In this document: positions 7,087 to 13,765 of the stretch, in pieces
Position numbering within the stretch: position 1 is the stretch's first letter
Layout of the letters: each line of letters opens with the position of its first letter
DNA from: Puniceicoccales bacterium
GTDB taxonomy: Bacteria > Verrucomicrobiota > Verrucomicrobiia > Opitutales > Oceanipulchritudinaceae
Assembly (NCBI GenBank): GCA_030595525.1
Contig: JAUVDD010000017.1
Span: 1 to 13,765 of the forward strand
Length of the DNA stretch: 13,765 bases
Direction of reading: 5' to 3'
The notes under the pieces: generated by a model
Told to the model about the DNA's origin: nothing
The model's database searches: none
Seen by the model: only the letters and a program-made list of their open reading frames with translations
Translations under genes and position numbers: made by a program

Positions 7087-8514
7087 CTATGGAGCTGATC
7101 GATACTGGATGGTATCAATGATCTTACTTCCTGCGAAGACATTGGAAACGACAACCACATGAGCGCGGCTTTCCACCCAGCCGCGACTCTTTAATCGTGA
7201 CAAGGCATCCTGAATGGTCTCTTCGGGATCTTCATCGAACTGGATGAGAAAAGGTTCGACGCCCCAATAAATTAAAAGTTCTTGAAACACCTCAGGGACA
7301 TCGGTGAAAGCGAAAACTGGTGATTTCCTGGGTCGTAAAGTACTCAGCGTGCGGGCGAGATAACCACTTTTGGTGAAGACCAGAATCGCACATCCAGGAA
7401 GTTCGTCACTCAGGATCATGGCTGACTTCAACATCAGTGCCTTCGGTGATTTAAGCGGAAAACTGTCGTTTGATTTTCGATCAGCTTGAGCTTCCACAGA
7501 ATTGATAATCCGGTTCATCACGTTGACACACTCTACGGGGTATTTTCCAACCGTAGTTTCACCTGAAAGCATGACACAATCTGCCTGTTCGAAGACGGCG
7601 TTTGCAATATCCGTGACTTCAGCGCGAGTTGGCAGAGGATTGTGAATCATGGATTCAAGCATATGTGTAGCAACAATGACTGGCTTGCCCAAACGTTGGC
7701 AGGTACGGACGGCTCTTCTTTGAACAAGGGGAAGGGTTTCATACGGAATCTCGATTCCCAGATCTCCTCGGGCGACCATCAGTCCATCCGATGCCTTAAC
7801 GATATCCTCAAGATTTGAAATTGCGGATTGGTCCTCTATTTTTGCGATGATCTTGGCGGTCGATCCGTTTTCCTCGATGAATCTGCGAAGCATGTCCAAA
7901 TCGTCCGGGCTGCGGACGAAACTGAGAGCGAAAAAATCGATACCATTTTCAATACCGATTTCAATGTCTTTCCGATCCTTAATAGTCAGGGCTGGGAGAT
8001 TCACATGGACACCGGGCAGATTGATATGGCGCCGGCTTCCCAGGGATCCGCCGATGCGAACAACACAGCGGATCTTTTTATCAGAAACTTCATTTACCCT
8101 CAATCTGATCAAGCCACTATCAACGAGGATTGTATCGCCTTCAGTTACATCATTGGCCAAGTCGGGATAATTCACACGAACTCCCCTGATACCCTTTGTG
8201 ACCGGTTCCTTTCCTCTATGCAGGTAAAAGTCGAATTCATCATCTCGTTCCAATTCAAATGGAACATCGAGAGGACCTGTTCGTATTTCCGGGCCCTTGA
8301 CGTCCATCATCAGGGCGACTTTTCGACCAACTGCCAGACTTGCCTCCCTGATATTCGCAATAGCATCTCGCGTCCAGTCATGATCTGCATGGGCCATATT
8401 AAAACGGCAGACATCGACTCCGCTGGCAAAGAGGTCACTTAGCATTTTTACAGAATTCGTGGCTGGTCCGATCGTAAACACGATCTTCGTATGTCTGTAT
8501 GGCAGAGAGTTCAT
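7087..8514 (-). CDS. pyk: Pyruvate kinase
   Basis: Transfers phosphate from phosphoenolpyruvate to ADP, giving pyruvate and ATP in the last step of glycolysis. I place the start at the ATG at 8514 (MNSLPYRHTKIVFTIGP), giving 475 residues. It has the window's best ribosome binding site, and the barrel begins at the usual distance from it. The frame extends upstream to 8598, but those 28 residues do not resemble the family. Motifs, numbered from 8514: VKGPEIRTGPL (72-82) in domain A, the mobile B domain at about 84-170, the signature with catalytic Lys225 in IIAKIED, and VARGDLGIE (247-255) for Mg2+ binding. The allosteric C domain follows from about 345. The usual RxNxSH motif reads RFNMAH (37-42), with Ala at the serine position that helps bind K+ in classical enzymes. 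hemL lies 75 bp downstream. Confidence 0.96.
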   Translation of the reverse strand: MNSLPYRHTKIVFTIGPATNSVKMLSDLFASGVDVCRFNMAHADHDWTRDAIANIREASLAVGRKVALMMDVKGPEIRTGPLDVPFELERDDEFDFYLHRGKEPVTKGIRGVRVNYPDLANDVTEGDTILVDSGLIRLRVNEVSDKKIRCVVRIGGSLGSRRHINLPGVHVNLPALTIKDRKDIEIGIENGIDFFALSFVRSPDDLDMLRRFIEENGSTAKIIAKIEDQSAISNLEDIVKASDGLMVARGDLGIEIPYETLPLVQRRAVRTCQRLGKPVIVATHMLESMIHNPLPTRAEVTDIANAVFEQADCVMLSGETTVGKYPVECVNVMNRIINSVEAQADRKSNDSFPLKSPKALMLKSAMILSDELPGCAILVFTKSGYLARTLSTLRPRKSPVFAFTDVPEVFQELLIYWGVEPFLIQFDEDPEETIQDALSRLKSRGWVESRAHVVVVSNVFAGSKIIDTIQYRSAP

Positions 8515-8705
8515 TATCCCTATCCTCATGTTAAATCTACGCGGGTACAAATGGAAAATGGAAACAAAACCCATACCGGCGTGACAATCGTGCAACAAAT
8601 GCTTCTCCGTACCGAAGGATACAGCTTTGACGTTGACAGATACTTGCCAGGCAGCACTTTTGGGTGCAACCCGTCGAGCCCCGTTATCGGCAAATTCAAT
8701 CTGTC
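8515..8705. promoter_or_regulatory. Divergent intergenic region between pyk and the HNH gene
   Basis: The two genes start back to back, so both promoters should lie in these 191 bp. TTGACG (8627-8632) followed directly by a perfect TTGACA (8633-8638) resembles -35 elements for rightward transcription. The sequence 15-19 bp downstream of TTGACA has no acceptable -10 hexamer, so I do not assign a promoter. I see no riboswitch-like structure or small gene here. Confidence 0.4.
8522..8526 (-). promoter_or_regulatory. Ribosome binding site of pyk
   Basis: On the minus strand GAGGA lies about 8 nt before the ATG at 8514. This decides the pyk start against the in-frame ATGs at 8529 and 8598, which lack such a motif. 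It is the only well-spaced Shine-Dalgarno sequence I find among the genes whose starts lie in this window. Confidence 0.6.
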
Positions 8706-9320
8706 ATGGACATTATACACGAAGTCCCGCAACACAGGGTCCTTGTTCTGAATAAGAACTGGCAAGCGGTGAATATTGTCGGTGTCAAAAGGGCTTTCAG
8801 TCTGCTATGGCAGGATCATGCTCGCGTGATCAATACGCATTCAGGAGACTTTGCGCCTCTTGATGCGGCGGAGTGGATCGATCATTCTACTGGGGTGGAA
8901 CCTGGACCCGGATTGGAGTTTATCCATACCGTTCGTTTGAGTATTTTAATTCCAAAGGTGTTACTTTTGAGATCCTATGATCGTTTGCCCGCCAGTGAGA
9001 TAAAGTTTAACCGGGAGAATGTTTTCATCCGGGACAACTTCACATGCCAATACACGGGAAAACGCTGTAAGGCAGCCGACTTGACACTTGACCATGTAAT
9101 TCCAAGGGAGCGAGGAGGGCGAACAAGTTGGGAGAATATTGTTACCTGCCGGAGAGAGATCAATTCTCTCAAAGCCAACCGCCTTCCCCATGAGGCTGGC
9201 TTGAAATTAGTTCATAAGCCGATCCAGCCGAAGTGGAGACCGTTTTCAGCAGTTGTGGCGGCATCGGACGTTGAGCGGGATTGGCAGCATTTTCTCCCGA
9301 TGGACCGATCTGTATCCTGA
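8706..9320 (+). CDS. HNH endonuclease-family protein with degenerate zinc site
   Basis: A member of the widespread bacterial HNH family that starts with a VLVLNKNWQAVN-like strand and ends in an HNH nuclease domain. Its cellular role is generally unknown. From the ATG at 8706 it has 204 residues. An alternative GTG at 8664 adds 14 residues before the conserved region; neither start has a Shine-Dalgarno sequence. The N-terminal part (about 10-100) is the family's conserved lead domain (VKRAFSLLWQDHARV). The nuclease motif runs from about 106 to 160, with Asp129-His130 in LTLDHVIPRERGG, Asn144 in WENIV and Asn153 in REINSLKANR. Family members usually bind structural zinc with two CxxC pairs. 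Here these read CQYT and RREI, so only the first cysteine remains. The catalytic His and Asn are kept, so nuclease activity remains possible. It converges on the histidine kinase gene with 6 bp between stops. Confidence 0.85.
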   Translation: MDIIHEVPQHRVLVLNKNWQAVNIVGVKRAFSLLWQDHARVINTHSGDFAPLDAAEWIDHSTGVEPGPGLEFIHTVRLSILIPKVLLLRSYDRLPASEIKFNRENVFIRDNFTCQYTGKRCKAADLTLDHVIPRERGGRTSWENIVTCRREINSLKANRLPHEAGLKLVHKPIQPKWRPFSAVVAASDVERDWQHFLPMDRSVS

Positions 9321-9326
9321 TTTCCA

Positions 9327-11042
9327 CTACACTCCGTTTGCCAGGGGAAGTGTGATTTTCATGGTGGTTCCTTTTGAACTACTGCTTTCCACGGTGATGG
9401 ATCCTCTGTGTGATTTGAGGATTCTCTTAACGATCGAAAGGCCAAGCCCAGTTCCGTCCGGACGACTGGTCAGGAAGGAGTCAAAAATTGCATCATGCAA
9501 TACGGGATCAATACCGCTTCCTGAGTCGCTGATCAGGATAACGGCGGACGTTTCGTTATCGATATTTTCAATTGTAGTAAAAATCTGGATACACCCACCA
9601 TTTGGCATGGCCTGATTGGCATTAATCAACAGATTCAGAATTGCCTGCTGGATTTGACCTTTATGAACGTCCACCATGATCGGATCTGGATGACCCTGCG
9701 TATATTCAACATCAACTTTTGATTGTTTCAACTTCAAGCGGACTAGATGAAGGGTGTCATCCAACAGCTTGTTCAAATTGTATCGGGAATGCAGCTCTTG
9801 CTGGGATTTACCAAAACTCAAGACACGTGTGACGATGGATTCCAGTTGCTCAAGTTTCTCACGAATGACCCGAACATCCTTATTGCGCAGATCTTCCTCG
9901 GGAAAGTCCAGAGCAAGGCTTTCAAACAAGAGTTGTATGACAGTGAGCGGGTTACGAATCTCGTGGGCAATCTCAGCCGACAGGAGGCCGAGGGTAGTCA
10001 GGCGTTCCGAACGCCTGAGCAATTCTTCGCTTTGGAAAATGCGTTCATACAGCTGAGCATTCCGAATGGCGGTTGCGCCAAGACTAGCCAGTGTCTCGAA
10101 AATGCGTTTTTCTGTATCACTGAAGCGATGCGATTTGTCTGTATAAACGTTGAGGACACCAACGGCTTCGCCCTCAAACTGAATAGGGCATGAAAGCATT
10201 GAGACAAGATGAGCATTCTGGATGAGATTTTGGAAATGATGTTCCTCAATCTTTGGGAGATCGGTAATCTCGATGGTTTTGCATCTTCTGTATGCTGTCC
10301 CGATCGATGAATCCTGCAGAGAGATTGTTTCCTGCAAATCCAGAATTCCCGATGGGCCACTAGCCGCTCTTAAGGACAAGGATTCACCTTCTGGATCACG
10401 AAGAAAGATGGCGCAGAGCTCACAGGAAATTAATTCCCTGGAACGAGTGGAGATTGTCTGGAGAATTTCATCCAGTTGTCTTTTTGCGACAATGCTCTGT
10501 GCAATATCGATAAGTGCTTCAAGTTGCGCAGCGGCATGCCGTAGCTGCTGAATCAACCAGAGTCGGCTTAGAACACGACTGGCTTCGGCGGCCATCAAGG
10601 TCAGGACTTTTTCATCTTGTTTCGAAAAAGCATCTTTCCTCGAGCTGTCGATGTTCATTACGCCGATGATCGAGTCATCATCCGTTTGCATGGGAACCGC
10701 CAATTCGGACACAATATTCGGATCAATTTCCACATATCTATGGTCGTCCTTAACGTCTCCCAGATTAAGAGCTTTTCCGTGATAGGCGACCCAGCCTGTA
10801 ACCCCTGTACCAACCTTGAGTTCGGTTCCGGCAATCCCTCTAGGGAATCCGCGCTGGACTTCGATGGATAAGCAATTCCTGTCTGGATTAATCAGTTCAA
10901 TGGCTGCAGATTCCGCGGGCAGAACGTTAAGTATCTCATCGATAATAATATCCAGTGCTTCCCGGGTATCCTCCGTTCGATTGACCACTCGGGAGATCCG
11001 GTACAAGGCATCAATTGCCAAATTGTTTTCGCTTTTATTCAT
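9327..11042 (-). CDS. Soluble sensor histidine kinase with two GAF domains
   Basis: A 571-residue two-component sensor with no membrane segments, so it should sense a cytoplasmic signal. GAF domain 1 spans about 10-160 (GVTGWVAYHGK, 80-90; PMQTDDDSIIGVMN, 117-130). GAF domain 2 spans about 170-332 (GEAVGVLNVY, 291-300). A short coiled linker leads to the HisKA dimerisation domain (about 340-412), with phosphoacceptor His360 in LSAEIAHEIRNPL. The HATPase_c domain (about 455-567) has N-box residues 470-476 (NLLINAN), G1 box DSGSGID (506-512), F box around FDSF (520-523) and G2 box GTGLGLS (530-536). All catalytic boxes are intact. No response regulator lies nearby in the window, so the partner is unknown. 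The gene begins 19 bp after the glnD stop and is almost certainly co-transcribed with it, hinting at a nitrogen-related input. No Shine-Dalgarno sequence precedes the ATG. Confidence 0.93.
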   Translation of the reverse strand: MNKSENNLAIDALYRISRVVNRTEDTREALDIIIDEILNVLPAESAAIELINPDRNCLSIEVQRGFPRGIAGTELKVGTGVTGWVAYHGKALNLGDVKDDHRYVEIDPNIVSELAVPMQTDDDSIIGVMNIDSSRKDAFSKQDEKVLTLMAAEASRVLSRLWLIQQLRHAAAQLEALIDIAQSIVAKRQLDEILQTISTRSRELISCELCAIFLRDPEGESLSLRAASGPSGILDLQETISLQDSSIGTAYRRCKTIEITDLPKIEEHHFQNLIQNAHLVSMLSCPIQFEGEAVGVLNVYTDKSHRFSDTEKRIFETLASLGATAIRNAQLYERIFQSEELLRRSERLTTLGLLSAEIAHEIRNPLTVIQLLFESLALDFPEEDLRNKDVRVIREKLEQLESIVTRVLSFGKSQQELHSRYNLNKLLDDTLHLVRLKLKQSKVDVEYTQGHPDPIMVDVHKGQIQQAILNLLINANQAMPNGGCIQIFTTIENIDNETSAVILISDSGSGIDPVLHDAIFDSFLTSRPDGTGLGLSIVKRILKSHRGSITVESSSSKGTTMKITLPLANGV

Positions 11043-11061
11043 GGGTGCGAACCCGATTCAA

Positions 11062-13765
11062 TCAGGACTCCCCCACAGTGGCAGAAGCTTCGACGACTTC
11101 AAGCAGTTTGCTTTTCAATTCGATCAGATCCTGCGTAATTTCCTCTTCAGGTCTCGGCTGACTTGGCTCTATGTAGAAGGTGTCCACAGCCACTCGTTTC
11201 TCAGTGGAAATTCTGGCGAAGGAGATATCAAAACCCTTTTTAGAAATGGTTCTGGATATTTTGTAAAGCAGACCAATCTCATCGTTTGCCTCAACCTCAA
11301 TAATATTCCTTTTGAGCGACAATTCATGATAAACATCTACTCGGACAGGAATGGATGTGGGAAGGGTAATGTTGGTGCGAACATAACTGTGCTGCATGAA
11401 ATCTGTGGCCATTTCATTGATATCAGGAAGGAGGTTCTTTCCGTTAATCAGGGCGTCTTCAAGATGCTTTGTGAACTGGGTTAAGGCATCTGGATTCTCC
11501 ACCAAGCCACCACCGGGTTCATTTACATAGAAAGTATCAATGCTTATGTGATCGGATCTGGACAATGCCTTTGAGCTGACAATCGACAGTCCCGCCAAGG
11601 TCAACGCTCCAGCCAGTTTGTAGAAAAGACCGGCACGGTCCCATGTCACGACATGGACCACGGTGAGGCCCAGGTGTACATCGTTTTCCCATTCAACTAT
11701 CGGCACAAGGGATCCCAGGGAATCTGCGGCAGAAATGTTTTTCAGCAACTTATGAATCATCTGCAGATGCAGCAGAATTTCCTTTTCATCATGGTAACTG
11801 AAATAACGATCCGGAAGCAGATTGAAGTGAGCTTCCACTTCTTCTTCGGAGAGGTTGTTGGTAGCTTTTAAAACTTGTTCTGGAGAGATCATTGGCAGGG
11901 CTGGAGGCGTATGCGTTGGCGTTTGCAGGTAATCCAGGGTGGTCTTGTACAGTCGGTGGTGGAGTCCGTCCTTGTACCCGTTCCAGAGACTCCGCGACGT
12001 TCCCCGGGCATCACAAAAAGTGAGCACATAGAGATACCGCAGACTGTTGCCGCTGCGTATGAGCCTTGAAAACATTTTACCGGTACGTGGATCATCCAGA
12101 TCGTAGCGCTGCCAGATTCGTGCCATTTCCAGATGATTTTCGATAAGAAACAAAATTTTGTTGCGTGCCTTCTCCACGACGTGGAGGCGGTTAAGGATAG
12201 GAATCGCCAGTTGTGCACCCACCTCAGCATGGTCTTCAATGCCTTTGGATTTCCCAATGTCGTGAAGGAGAAGGATCAGATAAAGCAGTCCCGGAAGATC
12301 AGTTTCTTCCAGCGCCTGACGGTATTTTCTGGTGATTTCCGGCTCCTCGCCGGAGAAGACCGCATCCAATTCCCGGATTGTTTTCAGGACGTGCTCATCC
12401 GCCGAGTACCGGTGATAATACTCATGTTGTACCAGACAGTGTAATCCCGCCCATTCCGGCATAAAACGCGGCAGGACGCCTGTGATGTTCATCAAATTCA
12501 AAGCGGGATAGACGTTACCCTTGGATTGAAGGATCGAGCGGAATGAGCGGTTGGCTTCTTTCGAATTGACTACCTTATCGTCGATTAAATCAAGATTTTC
12601 GACGATCAGGCGTTCCAAATCGAAGTCTAATTCCAGATCCCTTGATTGCAGGTGGCGGAAGACGCGAATCAAGCGAAGCGGATCTTCCTTGAACACTTTC
12701 GTATTGCCAGACATGAGGGTGTTGTCTTGCACAAGAAATCCGTCAAAGCGTTCAGTTTTGCCTAAGCGTCTGGAGCGAATAACCGAGGAAAATGAGATGC
12801 TTGTCTGGGCGTTTAAGGACAACCGTTTTTCCAAATAACAGGACAGGTGGTAAATTTTGAACGTGGCGGAATAATAATCCCGCATGAATTTCTCCACCCG
12901 TGGAAAAATCTTTTTTTGGTGGTAACCCAGTCCCCAGGCGACTTTCGGTTGGCGATCTATATCCAGTAGATCGGTCGCCCTTTTTACTTGGAAATGCAGT
13001 TCATTTCGTACCCGAAGCAGGAAATCATATGCACCTCGGAGTCCGACAAGTTCCTTTTTTCTCAGCAATTTCAGTTCAACCAGATGATCCAGATCTTTGC
13101 CGTTGTACTGCAAACGGGTCATCCAGATCATATTCTGATAGTCCCTCAGGCCGCCAACACCGTTTTTTATCTCCGGTTCTTGAAGAAAAACCGTGTTGCC
13201 ATGCTTAGTGCGCCGCTCGTTTTGATCCTTCAAGCGGTCCCGCAGATAGATCTCCACGTTATCTTTCCTTATAAAGCGGCTATAGTCCTTCTGGAACAGC
13301 TTGTAGAGTTTTTCATCCCCGCAGATCAGCCGGGATTCCAGCATGGCGTTTTTACTTTGCTCATCCTCTGCTGCCTCCTCCAGGGCTTCCTTGATACTCC
13401 GTGTACTGTGACCGACTTTCAGGTTCAAATCCCAGAGCATGTAGAGGATACTGTCGTTAAACAGGCGCTGCATTTCGGGAAATTGTGGAGAACGCACCTT
13501 GTTTGGATAAAGGAACATCAGGTCCACGTCACTGAATGGACAGAGTTCAGCCCGGCCATATCCGCCCATGGCCAGGAGGGAGACCCCGGAGCATAAAGTT
13601 CCATGTTTTTCCCGAACCTTCTGACAGGCAAATTCATAGAGGTAACGGATCAAAACATCCAACGCAATGGATCTATACTGAACCACCCGCAGACCGCTTC
13701 CTCCCTTTTTGTGGTACTTGCGGATCCGTTCGTGCGATTCTTTCAGATACTCCTTAAAGTGGCTT
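11062..13765 (-). CDS. glnD: [Protein-PII] uridylyltransferase/uridylyl-removing enzyme GlnD, 5'-truncated
   Basis: Senses glutamine and attaches or removes UMP on PII proteins, controlling nitrogen assimilation. The frame is open to the right edge. A GTG at 13686 is possible, but the codons upstream of it read SHFKEYLKESHERIR and resemble normal GlnD N-terminal sequence, so the true start lies beyond the window. Numbering from that GTG, the nucleotidyltransferase domain has GGYGRAELCPFSDVDL (41-56) with metal-binding Asp53 and Asp55, then GVGGLRDYQ (176-184). The HD hydrolase domain carries His432 and His475-Asp476 in LLLHDIGKS, plus DHAEVGA (485-491). Two ACT domains at about 673-745 and 793-860 would bind glutamine. 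All four domains look intact. About 900 visible residues agree with the family length. It is the first gene of a probable two-gene transcript with the histidine kinase. Confidence 0.96.
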   Translation of the reverse strand, partial: SHFKEYLKESHERIRKYHKKGGSGLRVVQYRSIALDVLIRYLYEFACQKVREKHGTLCSGVSLLAMGGYGRAELCPFSDVDLMFLYPNKVRSPQFPEMQRLFNDSILYMLWDLNLKVGHSTRSIKEALEEAAEDEQSKNAMLESRLICGDEKLYKLFQKDYSRFIRKDNVEIYLRDRLKDQNERRTKHGNTVFLQEPEIKNGVGGLRDYQNMIWMTRLQYNGKDLDHLVELKLLRKKELVGLRGAYDFLLRVRNELHFQVKRATDLLDIDRQPKVAWGLGYHQKKIFPRVEKFMRDYYSATFKIYHLSCYLEKRLSLNAQTSISFSSVIRSRRLGKTERFDGFLVQDNTLMSGNTKVFKEDPLRLIRVFRHLQSRDLELDFDLERLIVENLDLIDDKVVNSKEANRSFRSILQSKGNVYPALNLMNITGVLPRFMPEWAGLHCLVQHEYYHRYSADEHVLKTIRELDAVFSGEEPEITRKYRQALEETDLPGLLYLILLLHDIGKSKGIEDHAEVGAQLAIPILNRLHVVEKARNKILFLIENHLEMARIWQRYDLDDPRTGKMFSRLIRSGNSLRYLYVLTFCDARGTSRSLWNGYKDGLHHRLYKTTLDYLQTPTHTPPALPMISPEQVLKATNNLSEEEVEAHFNLLPDRYFSYHDEKEILLHLQMIHKLLKNISAADSLGSLVPIVEWENDVHLGLTVVHVVTWDRAGLFYKLAGALTLAGLSIVSSKALSRSDHISIDTFYVNEPGGGLVENPDALTQFTKHLEDALINGKNLLPDINEMATDFMQHSYVRTNITLPTSIPVRVDVYHELSLKRNIIEVEANDEIGLLYKISRTISKKGFDISFARISTEKRVAVDTFYIEPSQPRPEEEITQDLIELKSKLLEVVEASATVGES

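Noticed and set aside
7828..8442. 204-codon plus-strand open frame opposite pyk
   Set aside because: Antisense to conserved pyruvate kinase motifs; its openness follows from the codon use of pyk.
8515..8598. N-terminal 28-residue extension of pyruvate kinase from an ATG at 8598
   Set aside because: The added residues do not resemble the family, and the ATG at 8514 has a well-spaced GAGGA and the usual distance to the first barrel strand.
8627..8661. Sigma-70 promoter based on TTGACG/TTGACA
   Set aside because: The -35 is perfect, but no hexamer resembling TATAAT occurs 15-19 bp downstream.
8491..8751. 86-codon plus-strand frame in the pyk/HNH intergenic region
   Set aside because: It overlaps both the start of pyk and the start of the HNH gene, and no motif or ribosome binding site supports it.
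10816..11484. 222-codon plus-strand open frame across the kinase/glnD junction
   Set aside because: Antisense to two well-supported genes, with no recognisable motif or ribosome binding site; a shadow frame.
12988..13596. 202-codon plus-strand open frame opposite glnD
   Set aside because: It lies entirely antisense to a strongly supported GlnD domain, and its translation resembles no family I know.
1..13765. A novel defence, mobile or secretion system
   Set aside because: Every long supported gene belongs to a known housekeeping or signalling family. No phage, toxin-antitoxin, transposase, CRISPR or repeat-array signature is present, and the HNH gene alone is not evidence of a defence system.

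Overview
The window is a gene-dense bacterial chromosome segment made almost entirely of housekeeping genes. I found no mobile element, CRISPR array, tRNA or rRNA, and no anomalous island. Base composition looks balanced (about half G+C by eye). The gene content points to a free-living heterotroph. An archaeal/eukaryal-type prolyl-tRNA synthetase, a KDO8P-synthase-like DAHP synthase with an N-terminal ferredoxin-like domain, and scarce Shine-Dalgarno sequences make me lean towards the PVC group, perhaps Verrucomicrobiota. That placement is an inference I cannot test here.

Layout. At the left edge is a 5'-truncated formyltetrahydrofolate deformylase gene (purU, +). Its stop lies 1 bp from the stop of a minus-strand pair, proS then aroF (prolyl-tRNA synthetase, DAHP synthase), whose genes are 5 bp apart. 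A 135-bp divergent intergenic region (3344-3478) carries three copies of a TCAAGCT word. It separates proS from a plus-strand pair, a small four-helix membrane protein of unknown function followed by mutL. mutL overlaps the convergent hemL by 27 bp. hemL lies 75 bp downstream of pyk (pyruvate kinase) on the minus strand. A second divergent gap (8515-8705) leads to a plus-strand HNH-endonuclease-family gene. This converges, with 6 bp between stops, on a minus-strand pair: glnD (PII uridylyltransferase, running off the right edge) followed 19 bp later by a soluble double-GAF histidine kinase.

How the genes relate. The products serve one-carbon and purine metabolism (PurU), aromatic amino acid entry (AroF), translation (ProS), mismatch repair (MutL), tetrapyrrole synthesis (HemL), lower glycolysis (Pyk) and nitrogen signalling (GlnD). 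The one pairing that suggests a functional circuit is glnD with the histidine kinase, possibly a nitrogen-linked two-component input.

The most notable observations are residue-level. MutL has lost all the recognisable metal-binding motifs of the MutL endonuclease. ProS and the HNH protein have each lost zinc-ligand cysteines. Pyruvate kinase has a substitution at a potassium-ligand position. I see no convincing undescribed multi-gene system.
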